Shown here piece after piece: positions 56,396 through 64,000 of a DNA stretch of 64,000 nucleotides. The notes beneath the pieces are model-generated. The model saw only the letters and a list, made by a program, of their open reading frames with translations, was not told where the DNA came from and did not search any database. Source of the DNA: Tianweitania sp. UT-5YL-CI-8 (GTDB taxonomy: Bacteria > Pseudomonadota > Alphaproteobacteria > Rhizobiales > Rhizobiaceae). The position numbers were made by a program, and so were the translations under genes. Position 1 is the stretch's first letter, and each line of letters starts with the position of its first letter. The stretch covers positions 310,001 to 374,000 of the forward strand of contig NZ_JASCRR010000003.1 in NCBI RefSeq assembly GCF_030010215.1, read 5' to 3'.

Positions 56396-56742
56396 AAACC
56401 CAAGAAAATACCGACTTCCAACACGCCTATCGCCACCGCGATCCCCAACACAACGTGACGGCCCAGCCCCAGAAACGCGGCGAAACCGGAAGCCATCGCC
56501 ACCAACCGTAAGATCAGGCTGGTGTTGGCCAGTTCTCCGCTTGGAAAGACGACAAGATTGCCGATGACGGAGGCGACCAATGCGGTGGCCACACAGCGGA
56601 CCAGCACCAGAGCATCCGATTCGTCGGAAATCCGGCCGCCAAAATAGACGCCGAGAAAGCGCCATGTGTCGGTAGCCAGCCAGCCTCCGACAAGGATGAA
56701 CAGAAACGGCCACCACCAGCTATCAATGGACTGGAATGTCAC
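56392..56742 (-). CDS. azlD: AzlD family branched-chain amino acid exporter subunit
   Basis: Small partner of AzlC in the branched-chain amino-acid exporter (BrnFE/AzlCD). 116 aa with four hydrophobic helices. GTG at 56742 overlaps the azlC stop (GTGA), so the two are translated together; the frame upstream of it is antisense to azlC coding sequence and is not used. Confidence 0.88.
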   Translation of the reverse strand: MTFQSIDSWWWPFLFILVGGWLATDTWRFLGVYFGGRISDESDALVLVRCVATALVASVIGNLVVFPSGELANTSLILRLVAMASGFAAFLGLGRHVVLGIAVAIGVLEVGIFLGF

Positions 56743-57485
56743 GCGGTGGCCCTCGCCTGTTGCTTGCGATGGAACAGATAGGCGATACCGCCGCCGACAA
56801 GACCTGCGATCAACAGGTCGAAGCCTGGAACGACCAGGTGCAGCAGCGGCCCCAACGCGATGCCGACGACCATCGCGACATGGCTCGCCCGTTCGCGCGC
56901 CGAGCCCCACAGCGACAACAGGAAATAGATCGGCGTGATCAGGAACAGTGCGGCCGCGACCGCCGGCGGCAGTTCGTCGGCCACGGCGTAAACGACGGCG
57001 ACGACGCCCATATTGACGACCACCAGCGTCCAGCCGAGCCCTCCGTAGAACACGGTGCGCATATCCTGCGGAACCCGCTTGAACCGCTCCATGGCGAGTA
57101 CCCAGGATGTCACCGCGACGCAGTGGGACAGCAGATAGAGCACCCACGAGCGCGTTTTCGCCGTCCGCATCTCCGGCACAAGGGCTACGACCATCGGCAT
57201 CAGCCTGACCGAGGACAGCGCCACGGCAAAAGCCGCGGCCGGCAGAGACGCACCGGCGACGATGTTGCCGATCAGAACGACATTTGCGGGCAGCGCCCAG
57301 ACCGTCCCCACCATGAACACGGCTTGCAGCAGGCTGATGCCGGACTCTTTCGCCAGCCCGCCGAAACCGATGAAGGCGCTGCTGAGAATCAGGCCCGGCA
57401 CGGAAAAGGCCGTGGCGATACCGCGCAGGAACCAATACAGGGAACGCCGGCTGGAGCCTGCTCTATCGTCTGAAGTCTCGGACAT
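56739..57485 (-). CDS. azlC: AzlC family branched-chain amino acid exporter subunit
   Basis: Large subunit of the AzlCD exporter. 248 aa, about seven membrane helices; FIGFGGLAKESGISLLQAVFMVG near 39 and ALSSVRLMPMVVALVPEMR near 88 are AzlC signatures. Substrate range (branched-chain or other neutral amino acids) is not determined by sequence. Its start lies 145 bases from clpA's end, with a clpA terminator between. Confidence 0.9.
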   Translation of the reverse strand: MSETSDDRAGSSRRSLYWFLRGIATAFSVPGLILSSAFIGFGGLAKESGISLLQAVFMVGTVWALPANVVLIGNIVAGASLPAAAFAVALSSVRLMPMVVALVPEMRTAKTRSWVLYLLSHCVAVTSWVLAMERFKRVPQDMRTVFYGGLGWTLVVVNMGVVAVVYAVADELPPAVAAALFLITPIYFLLSLWGSARERASHVAMVVGIALGPLLHLVVPGFDLLIAGLVGGGIAYLFHRKQQARATA

Positions 57486-57575
57486 ATCAGGCGATTACCA
57501 CAAGGTATTCGGCCTGGCGACGCGCAATCTAGCCATCATGCCTGCCAGTTCGGGGTCATTGCTTACACCACGCTC

Positions 57576-57607
57576 AAACGGAAACGGGCCTGCTTTCGCA
57601 GGCCCGT
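57576..57607 (-). terminator. Rho-independent terminator of clpA
   Basis: On the reverse strand: 10-bp perfect stem ACGGGCCTGC/GCAGGCCCGT with a GAAA loop, followed by TTCCGTTT, 22 bases after the clpA stop. Confidence 0.8.
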
Positions 57608-57629
57608 CATCATGCGTTCCCTGGCTCAA

Positions 57630-60110
57630 TCAGCCCTTGCGCGGCAGTTGCGGAACCAGGCTGCGCTTGCTTCCGCCTTCCTTGCCCTTGGGCTCGGGGG
57701 CCTTCCGCTTCTGCGTAGCGGCTGCCTTCTTGGCAACCGGCTTCTTGGCCTTCGCCTTACGGCTCGCCGGCTTCACCGGTTCTTCCTTCTTCGGCTTGAC
57801 CGGAGCCTCGTCGGCCAGCGACTCGAGCTTCAGGCCGGTATCGCCGGTCTCCTTCTTCTCGACGGTGACGCGCACCGTACCGCCCTTCTTGAGCTTGCCG
57901 AACAGCACTTCGTCGGCCAACGGCTTCTTGATGTGCTCCTGGATGACCCGGCCCAGAGGGCGCGCGCCCATGCGCTCGTCGTAACCGCGGTCGGCAAGCC
58001 AGGCGATAGCCTCGGGTGCGAGGTCAAAGGTGACGCCGCGTTCCGAAAGCTGGGCTTCCAGTTGCATGACGAACTTCTCGACCACCTGGTGGATCACAGG
58101 GATTGGCAGCGAGCCGAACGGGATGATCGCATCGAGACGGTTGCGGAACTCGGGCGTGAACAGGCGGTTGATTGCCTCCACGTCGTCGCCCTCGCGCTTG
58201 GACGAGCCGAAACCGATCGCGGCGCGCTGCGCATCCGCAGCACCCGCATTGGTGGTCATGATCAGGATCACGTTGCGGAAGTCGATCTGCTTGCCGTTAT
58301 GATCCGTCAGCTTGCCGTGGTCCATGACCTGCAACAGGATGTTGAACAGATCCGGATGCGCCTTCTCAACCTCGTCGAGCAACAGCACGCAATGCGGATG
58401 TTGGTCGACGCCGTCCGTCAGAAGACCGCCCTGGTCGAATCCGACATAGCCGGGAGGCGCGCCAATCAGCCGTGAGACCGTGTGCCGCTCCATATATTCC
58501 GACATATCGAAGCGGATAAGCTCGACGCCGAGCGAGGCTGCGAGCTGCTTGGCCACTTCCGTCTTGCCGACGCCCGTCGGGCCTGAGAACAGGTAAGAGC
58601 CAATTGGCTTCTCCGGTTCGCGCAGTCCGGCACGCGCCAGTTTGATCGCAGCGGACAGCGCTGTGATAGCGGTATCCTGTCCATAGACGACGCGGCGCAG
58701 TTCGGTCTCGAGACCGGCCAACACCTTCTCGTCGTCGGCTGAAACGGTCTTCGGCGGAATGCGCGCCATGGTGGCGATGGTGGCTTCGATCTCCTTGATG
58801 CCGATCGTCTTCTTGCGCTTGCCTTCGGGCAAAAGCATCTGCGACGCTCCGGTCTCGTCGATCACGTCGATCGCCTTGTCCGGCAGCTTGCGGTCGTTGA
58901 TGTAGCGCGCGGAAAGCTCGACCGCCGCCTTGATGGCGTCGGGGGTGAACTTCACCTTGTGGAAGTCCTCATAATAAGGCCGCAGCCCCATCATGATCTC
59001 CACCGCATCGTCGATGGAAGGCTCGTTGACGTCGATCTTCTGGAACCGGCGGACAAGCGCCCTGTCCTTCTCGAAGAACTGGCGGAATTCCTTGTAGGTT
59101 GTGGAGCCAATGCAGCGGATCGCACCCGACGACAGCGCCGGCTTGAGCAGGTTGGATGCATCCATCGCGCCGCCCGAAGTCGCACCTGCGCCGATGACGG
59201 TGTGTATCTCGTCGATGAACAGGACGGCGCCCGGATAATCCTCGAGCTCCTTGACGACCTGCTTCAGCCGTTCCTCGAAATCGCCGCGATAGCGCGTGCC
59301 CGCCAGAAGCGTGCCCATGTCGAGCGAAAAGATGGTGGCGTCCTGCAGGACTTCAGGGACGTCGCCCTCCACGATCCGCTTGGCCAAGCCTTCGGCAATC
59401 GCCGTCTTGCCGACGCCGGGATCGCCGACATAGAGCGGATTGTTCTTGGAACGCCTGCACAGCACCTGGATGGTGCGGTTGATCTCGGACGAGCGTCCGA
59501 TCAGCGGATCGATCTTGCCAGTGCGGGCCTTGACGTTGAGGTTGACGCAATAAGCCGTCAGGGCGTCCTGCTGCTTCTTCTTGCCGCCGTCCTCGCCGCT
59601 GGCCTCAGGGCCGGTGCTGCCATTGCTTTCCTCTTCAGCGCCGCGCGGCGTCCGGCTTTCGGAAGCGCCGGGACGCTTGGCGATGCCGTGGGAGATGTAG
59701 TTGACCGCGTCGTAACGCGTCATCTGCTGCTCCTGCAGGAAGTAAGCTGCATGGCTTTCGCGCTCGGCGAAAATCGCGACGAGCACGTTGGCGCCGGACA
59801 CTTCCTCGCGTCCCGAAGACTGCACATGGATCACCGCGCGCTGGATTACGCGCTGGAAGCCGGCCGTGGGCTTCGAATCCTCGTCATAGCCGGTGATCAG
59901 ATTGTCGAGTTCCGTATCGATATAGGTCAGCACGATCTGGCGAAGCTCGTCCAGTTCGACGTTGCAGGCCCGCATGACGGCTGCGGCCTCCTGGTCGTCG
60001 ATCAGCGCGAGCAGAAGGTGCTCGAGCGTTGCATATTCGTGATGACGCTCATTGGCAAACGTCAGCGCCTGGTGAAGCGCCTTTTCTAGGCCTTGGGAGA
60101 AAGCCGGCAT
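57630..60110 (-). CDS. clpA: ATP-dependent Clp protease ATP-binding subunit ClpA
   Basis: AAA+ unfoldase that feeds proteins to ClpP. 826 aa: N-terminal Clp-N repeats (~1-145), first AAA module with GDPGVGKT near 225 and the [12 protein letters not shown] Walker B, second module with [15 protein letters not shown] near 507, and a D2-small domain. Unusually the C-terminus continues for about 65 residues as a Lys/Ala/Pro-rich tail (e.g. [19 protein letters not shown]). It follows clpS, the adaptor for N-end rule substrates. Confidence 0.95.
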   Translation of the reverse strand: MPAFSQGLEKALHQALTFANERHHEYATLEHLLLALIDDQEAAAVMRACNVELDELRQIVLTYIDTELDNLITGYDEDSKPTAGFQRVIQRAVIHVQSSGREEVSGANVLVAIFAERESHAAYFLQEQQMTRYDAVNYISHGIAKRPGASESRTPRGAEEESNGSTGPEASGEDGGKKKQQDALTAYCVNLNVKARTGKIDPLIGRSSEINRTIQVLCRRSKNNPLYVGDPGVGKTAIAEGLAKRIVEGDVPEVLQDATIFSLDMGTLLAGTRYRGDFEERLKQVVKELEDYPGAVLFIDEIHTVIGAGATSGGAMDASNLLKPALSSGAIRCIGSTTYKEFRQFFEKDRALVRRFQKIDVNEPSIDDAVEIMMGLRPYYEDFHKVKFTPDAIKAAVELSARYINDRKLPDKAIDVIDETGASQMLLPEGKRKKTIGIKEIEATIATMARIPPKTVSADDEKVLAGLETELRRVVYGQDTAITALSAAIKLARAGLREPEKPIGSYLFSGPTGVGKTEVAKQLAASLGVELIRFDMSEYMERHTVSRLIGAPPGYVGFDQGGLLTDGVDQHPHCVLLLDEVEKAHPDLFNILLQVMDHGKLTDHNGKQIDFRNVILIMTTNAGAADAQRAAIGFGSSKREGDDVEAINRLFTPEFRNRLDAIIPFGSLPIPVIHQVVEKFVMQLEAQLSERGVTFDLAPEAIAWLADRGYDERMGARPLGRVIQEHIKKPLADEVLFGKLKKGGTVRVTVEKKETGDTGLKLESLADEAPVKPKKEEPVKPASRKAKAKKPVAKKAAATQKRKAPEPKGKEGGSKRSLVPQLPRKG

Positions 60111-60117
60111 TCGAACC

Positions 60118-60456
60118 TCACTTCTTCTCCATCACGCATTGCAGCGGATGTTGATTTTGACGGGCGAAATCCATGACCTGAGACACTTTGGTCTCGGCCA
60201 CTTCGAACGTGTAGATGCCACATTCCCCAACACCGTGGTTGTGGACGTGCAGCATGATGCGTGTTGCGGCTTCACGATCCTTCTGGAAAAAGCGTTCAAG
60301 TATGTGAATGACAAACTCCATGGGCGTGTAGTCGTCGTTTAGGATCAAGACACGGTAGAGGCTGGGCTTCTTCGTCTTCGTTTTGGTGCGCGTGATGACA
60401 GCCGTGCCGCGACCCGGTCCGTTGTCCTTGTTGTCGCCGCCCTGCATGTTCGACAT
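60118..60456 (-). CDS. clpS: ClpS adaptor protein
   Basis: Delivers N-degron substrates to ClpA. 112 aa; [24 protein letters not shown] with the N-degron pocket residues ([10 protein letters not shown] core) and [21 protein letters not shown] are diagnostic. The ATG at 60456 matches family starts; a GTG at 60483 with a stronger AGGTGAAG site is an alternative that adds nine residues. 7 bases before clpA. Confidence 0.94.
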   Translation of the reverse strand: MSNMQGGDNKDNGPGRGTAVITRTKTKTKKPSLYRVLILNDDYTPMEFVIHILERFFQKDREAATRIMLHVHNHGVGECGIYTFEVAETKVSQVMDFARQNQHPLQCVMEKK

Positions 60457-60621
60457 CTTCAATGCGTGCCACCCGCGAGTCACTTAGCTTCACCTCTACG
60501 CCGCGTCTGGCGTCCTTCATCATGTAGGTGCCCATCGTCGGATTTTAAGCCCTTCTGGCGCGGTGACAATACGGCGTGTGGCTAACCCCTTTCCGATTGT
60601 GTGTGCGGACGAGAAAAACAT

Positions 60622-60670
60622 CCCTAAAACGCAACAAACCCGGCTGCGAGGGGCGCAGCCGGGTTTGTTG
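60622..60670 (-). terminator. Strong hairpin after the phasin gene
   Basis: 17-bp perfect inverted repeat (CAACAAACCCGGCTGCG, 60632-60648, and its complement 60654-60670) with a 5-base loop, followed on the reverse strand by CGTTTTAGGGA. It separates the phasin gene from clpS. Confidence 0.75.
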
Positions 60671-60718
60671 GGTCCGGATCGATTCGATCCCCCGACACCG
60701 ACAGATTGGCAAATCTGT

Positions 60719-61048
60719 CTATTTGGCTTTCGCAACGAACGACTCGAATGGCTTGTAAGCGTCCTTGGCAAGGCCGGTGTAGAGTTCGCCGAATTTACGT
60801 GCTTCGGCCACGAGGCTTTCATAGCTCTGCTTCATATAGTCGGACTGGATAGCGATGACGTTCTCGATTGATTTTGCTGTGGACAGTTTTTCGAAGGCCG
60901 CTGTGCCGGCCTCAAAACTCTTTTTTGTATAATCGCTCGCCTCGGCGGCAATCACCTGCGCCCCTTTGGAGAAAGAGGTCAGGCTCATCATGCCGGTATC
61001 GACGAATTCTTTTCCGTATTTGCTGAAATCTTCATAAGTCTGGGACAT
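60719..61048 (-). CDS. Phasin family protein
   Basis: Polyhydroxyalkanoate granule-associated protein. 109 aa, helical and amphipathic: MSQTYEDFSKYGKEFVDTGM, FSKGAQVIAAEASDYTKKSFEAG and VIAIQSDYMKQSYESLVAEARKFGELY are typical phasin_2 segments (core YMKQSYESLVAEARKFGEL). ATG at 61048. Two PhaR-like operators lie upstream. Confidence 0.88.
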   Translation of the reverse strand: MSQTYEDFSKYGKEFVDTGMMSLTSFSKGAQVIAAEASDYTKKSFEAGTAAFEKLSTAKSIENVIAIQSDYMKQSYESLVAEARKFGELYTGLAKDAYKPFESFVAKAK

Positions 61049-61095
61049 GTCCGCATCCTTTGTTCCGCTAACGGCCAATAAGGTCAAAGCGCATT

Positions 61096-61127
61096 GTGCA
61101 ACGCACGAAGATTATGGTGCAACGCAC
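61096..61127. promoter_or_regulatory. Two PhaR-like operator repeats before the phasin gene
   Basis: GTGCAACGCAC occurs twice (61096-61106 and 61117-61127), centres 21 bases apart, i.e. two helical turns. Each is a TGC-N3-GCA dyad, the core of the PHA regulator PhaR site described in Paracoccus/Rhodobacter (CTGC-N3-GCAG). They lie 48 and 69 bases upstream of the phasin ATG, where a repressor would block transcription when PHA is absent. Confidence 0.6.
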
Positions 61128-61236
61128 AAACTGTCAATCTTTCGCCTCATTTGATATCGGCCCGGCGTCGCATGCCATGGTTAATCGGCTTCAACGAAAA
61201 TTCGAATAAACCTTTGCCCAAATGGTGAACGCGCCG

Positions 61237-61259
61237 GTTACCATAAACGGATTGGTAAC
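61237..61259. promoter_or_regulatory. Inverted repeat upstream of the SPOR carboxypeptidase gene
   Basis: GTTACC-N11-GGTAAC about 80 bases before the GTG start, in the divergent region with the phasin gene. The spacing of a dyad this size suits a dimeric regulator, but I do not recognise the site. Confidence 0.3.
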
Positions 61260-61338
61260 GACGCGTCCCTAAAGTTGGTCTCGATGAGGCAGGAACCTTT
61301 GCCGTCTCCGGGTCCAACAACAAATCAAGGGTGTAACG

Positions 61339-62694
61339 GTGCGTCAGGCGTTGTCGAAAACTACGATCAAATCCGGCTTTTTCTCGTTCCGATCTCTCGC
61401 GCTCGTGGTGGCGACAGCAGTCGGCGTATGCGCCCCAGCCGCCGCCTGGGCGAACTCGAAATACGCCGCGGTCGTCATCGACGCGCGCACGGGCAAGACC
61501 CTGTATTCCGCCAGTGCCGACGAAGCACGGTTCCCGGCATCGCTGACAAAGATGATGACGCTGTATCTCACCTTCGAGGCCTTGGCAGCCGGCAAGATCA
61601 ACAAGTCGAGCCCAGTCACCTATTCCGCAAAAGCTGCTGCCGAATCGCCCACCAAGCTCGGCGTTCGCGCCGGCGGTTCCGTTTCGGTCGAGACCGCTAT
61701 CTTGTCGCTTGTCACACGCTCGGCCAACGACTCGGCCACCGCGCTCGGCGAGATGCTTGCCGGCTCCGAGCAGAACTTCGCCCGCGCCATGACTGCTAAG
61801 GCACGCAGTCTCGGCATGGCCGGCACGGTGTTCCAGAATGCGCATGGCCTGCCCAATCCGGCGCAGAAAACCACCGCGCGCGACATGGCCAAGCTCGGCA
61901 TCGCCCTGCGCGAGCATTTCCCGCAATATTACGCGTATTTTTCCACCCGTTCGTTCAAATACGGCAAGCAGAACATAGCCAACCACAACCGCCTGCTCGG
62001 GCGCGTCAAGGGCGTGGACGGCATCAAGACGGGCTATACCCGCGCTTCCGGCTTCAACCTCGTGTCTTCGGTTTCCGAAGGCAATCGCCGGATCGTCGCC
62101 GTCGTGATGGGCGGCACCAGCGGTGCTGCGCGCGACAACCAGATGGCCGACCTGATCGCCGCCTATCTACCTAAGGCATCAACGTCCGGCGGCGGTGCGT
62201 TGATCGCACGGTCGGGCGCCGGAACCGCCACCGCGGCGCTCGCCAGCGTCATGCTGCCAAAGGGAAACGTCCCCACGCCCGACAGCCGCCCCGGCAGCGT
62301 CGAGGCACTGCTTGCCCAGGCTCCGATGCCGGTAGCGCCGGTCCGCCGCCCTGCAAAGTCGGTGCCGACGGCCGAGGCTGTCATCCAAGCCTATGCCGCG
62401 CCTGCTTCGGAAGAGGCAGTCGATCCGGTCAGCACCGGGTCCATTCCCGCCGGCTGGTCAGTCCAGGTCGCCTCGTCGCCGAGCGCCGCCGAAGCGCAGG
62501 CACTGCTCGACGCCACCAACCGGCAGGCTTCGGCCGTTCTGGCATCGGCCGCCGGCTACACCGTGCCTTTCGTGAAGGATGGCGTGACCTACTATCGCGC
62601 CCGGTTCGGCGGCTTCTCGTCGAAGGATGCGGCGTGGAACGCCTGCACCGCGCTCAAGAAGCAGAAGATCGCCTGCTATGCCACCCAGCAATAG
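61339..62694 (+). CDS. D-alanyl-D-alanine carboxypeptidase with SPOR domain
   Basis: Second D,D-carboxypeptidase in the window. 451 aa: signal peptide (ALVVATAVGVCAPAAAWA), SxxK in PASLTKMM near 68, SxN in SANDSAT near 130, KTG in IKTGYTRASG near 230, then an Ala/Pro-rich linker and a C-terminal SPOR domain (~375-451, WSVQVASSPSAAEAQALLD to ACYATQQ) that would target it to septal peptidoglycan. Start is GTG at 61339. The separate protein at 23474 lacks a SPOR domain. Confidence 0.93.
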   Translation: MRQALSKTTIKSGFFSFRSLALVVATAVGVCAPAAAWANSKYAAVVIDARTGKTLYSASADEARFPASLTKMMTLYLTFEALAAGKINKSSPVTYSAKAAAESPTKLGVRAGGSVSVETAILSLVTRSANDSATALGEMLAGSEQNFARAMTAKARSLGMAGTVFQNAHGLPNPAQKTTARDMAKLGIALREHFPQYYAYFSTRSFKYGKQNIANHNRLLGRVKGVDGIKTGYTRASGFNLVSSVSEGNRRIVAVVMGGTSGAARDNQMADLIAAYLPKASTSGGGALIARSGAGTATAALASVMLPKGNVPTPDSRPGSVEALLAQAPMPVAPVRRPAKSVPTAEAVIQAYAAPASEEAVDPVSTGSIPAGWSVQVASSPSAAEAQALLDATNRQASAVLASAAGYTVPFVKDGVTYYRARFGGFSSKDAAWNACTALKKQKIACYATQQ

Positions 62695-62749
62695 GCGTGG
62701 CGGAAACACTGAAGAGCAGTCTCCAGGAATGTTGTGTGTCGAGGGAGAA

Positions 62750-63445
62750 TTAGTCGTGATCGGAGAGAAGGATATCCTTAGCCTCGTTGATGCGGGAAGC
62801 AAGGAAAGACGAGCCGCCGAGGTCGGGATGCAGGCGCTGCATCAGGCGTCTATGCGCCTTTCGGATGTCCGCCGTGGCGGCCCCCGTTTCAAGACCAAGG
62901 ATCTTGTAGGCCTCCTCCTTAGTCATGGCGCCAGAACTTGGCGGAATACCCTGCCGGTTGCGGTCGTCAGGCTTCGCGTGTTCTCTCCAGAGGGGAAAAC
63001 GGCCGTCAAGATAAGTCTCAAGTAACTGCCGGCTGTCCTGGTCTGAGAATAGCTCGCTGTAGAGTTTGATCAAATCCTGCTCGCTGAGTTCGGCGAGCGA
63101 CCTGCCTTCCTGGTGTCCGGCAAGAACGAAGCCGTCGAGACCGCCGCTGTCGTGATCCAGTTCCATTTCCAGCGCAGCCGTCCGAACTGTCGACCGCCGC
63201 CCCGGCGTTCTGGCTGCAGCGCGCTTTCGGCCCTGAGACGTATACCAGCCGACGGCGAGGGTTAGCATGCCGCCGCCAATGGCAGCGCGGCCGGTCAGAA
63301 GCAGGATGGCGCCGATAGCACCGAGCGCAATTGGACCTGCCGACGGCAGCAGTCTGGCAAGCTGCGCCGCATCCAGCCGCAGAAAAAAATAGACCAGCGC
63401 CAAAAGCGCGATCACGGCAGCGAGAAGCGCCAGCACGACGGTCAT
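62750..63445 (-). CDS. J-domain membrane protein (DnaJ-like)
   Basis: 231 aa. Two hydrophobic segments at the N-terminus (~1-20 and ~35-65) anchor it to the membrane; the last ~60 residues are a J domain with the HPD motif in LHPDLGG near 215. J domains recruit and activate DnaK. The arrangement (membrane helices first, J domain last) resembles DjlA/TIM14-like proteins. The start overlaps the next gene's stop (ATGA), so it is co-transcribed with it. Confidence 0.88.
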   Translation of the reverse strand: MTVVLALLAAVIALLALVYFFLRLDAAQLARLLPSAGPIALGAIGAILLLTGRAAIGGGMLTLAVGWYTSQGRKRAAARTPGRRSTVRTAALEMELDHDSGGLDGFVLAGHQEGRSLAELSEQDLIKLYSELFSDQDSRQLLETYLDGRFPLWREHAKPDDRNRQGIPPSSGAMTKEEAYKILGLETGAATADIRKAHRRLMQRLHPDLGGSSFLASRINEAKDILLSDHD

Positions 63446-64000
63446 GTCCCTCCCCGCAGATGCTCGATCAGCAGGCGATCCTCCTGCCGGTCCCGCGCTT
63501 GTAGCGCCGGTAAGCCGCCCGTTGCGAACACAGCGATGGACGACAAAAGACGCGCCAGGCGATCGGCGGCGTTACGGTCGAACCGGAACCACGCGCCTTT
63601 AGACAGGCGCGCAACCTCCTTCATCGCACGGCCGGCGACATCGTCCCGTCCCTCCTGAAACACGAAGACGGGCGTGCCGAGCAAACCCAGTTGCCCGGCC
63701 TTGTCGGCGAGATCGTCGACGCTCTCTTCCACCGCATCGCCGATATAGATAAGGGCGCTGACCTTCGAGCGGGCGGTTTCCTTCAGCGTGTGCGACAGAA
63801 CCTTGCCGATCTGGGTGTGGCCGGCGCGGCAGTCGATTGAACTCATCAATGTCTTGAGAGCGCCGGTGTCGGTGACGAATTTCGACGCACGGCATTCGCC
63901 GAAACCACGGAAATAGACGAGTTGGACATTGAGACCGCCTGTGCGGCCGACAGCATCGAACATCTCGCCTTGCAGATTGCAGGCGAGGTCCCAGGTCGGC
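63442..64000 (-). CDS. VWA-like protein, 5' part beyond the window (partial)
   Basis: The visible C-terminal part is 186 codons, open to the right edge. It reads WDLACNLQGEMFDAVGR, LQLVYFRGFGE(C)-type and then DLADKAGQLGLLGTPVFVFQEG, a von Willebrand A-like fold; the metal motif lies upstream of the window edge and cannot be seen. An internal ATG at 63963 should not be taken as the start, because homologous sequence continues upstream of it. It is followed directly by the J-domain gene. Confidence 0.8.
   Translation of the reverse strand, partial: PTWDLACNLQGEMFDAVGRTGGLNVQLVYFRGFGECRASKFVTDTGALKTLMSSIDCRAGHTQIGKVLSHTLKETARSKVSALIYIGDAVEESVDDLADKAGQLGLLGTPVFVFQEGRDDVAGRAMKEVARLSKGAWFRFDRNAADRLARLLSSIAVFATGGLPALQARDRQEDRLLIEHLRGGT

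Overview
The window is chromosomal DNA from an alphaproteobacterium of the order Rhizobiales, most like Mesorhizobium/Phyllobacteriaceae. Grounds: high GC; the block rpsB-tsf-pyrH-frr-uppS-cdsA-rseP-bamA-lpxD-fabZ-lpxA-lpxI-lpxB next to gltA, gltX, comEC and lexA; the lipid A step done by LpxI rather than LpxH; an EipB-family envelope protein; and an alphaproteobacterial SOS box (GAAC-N7-GAAC) in front of lexA. No database search was possible; names rest on motifs and family knowledge.

Left flank (1-8475): adenine deaminase, a lipoprotein-like alpha/beta hydrolase, TrkH potassium uptake, threonine ammonia-lyase, RimO and a TerC-family membrane protein.

Accessory region (8476-21097): a 12.6-kb element inserted at the 3' end of a tRNA-Ser(UGA) gene and bounded by a 15-bp repeat of the tRNA end. 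It encodes a primase-helicase, small and large terminase, portal, a fused prohead protease/major capsid protein, a gpW-like connector, a DUF2190 protein, an AlpA/excisionase-like protein and a tyrosine integrase. It has no tail, baseplate or lysis genes. This is the gene set of a capsid-forming phage satellite (cf-PICI type): it could make and fill its own heads but would need a helper phage's tails. Beside the primase gene lies an array of GGCGACA iterons that looks like its replication origin. Between terminase and portal, on the other strand and with lower GC, sits a two-gene membrane module whose second protein ends in an R-N-x3-H motif typical of HEPN ribonucleases; this is a candidate defence or toxin cargo.

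Middle (21173-35976): RlpA, two cell-wall/secreted proteins, tmk-holB-metG-tatD-MBL hydrolase as a tight forward operon, a tandem cupin protein, lexA with its SOS box, ComEC and GltX.

36160-50618: gltA, then the long reverse-strand translation/envelope cluster from rpsB to lpxB. It joins ribosomal protein S2, EF-Ts, UMP kinase and ribosome recycling to undecaprenyl and phospholipid precursor synthesis, outer-membrane protein assembly and lipid A synthesis.

50619-64000: chromate transporter, EipB, RidA, a glycerophosphodiesterase, FemAB-like and HIT proteins, AzlCD amino-acid exporter, ClpS-ClpA, a phasin with two PhaR-like operator repeats, a second D,D-carboxypeptidase with a SPOR domain, a J-domain membrane protein and a VWA-like protein cut by the window edge.
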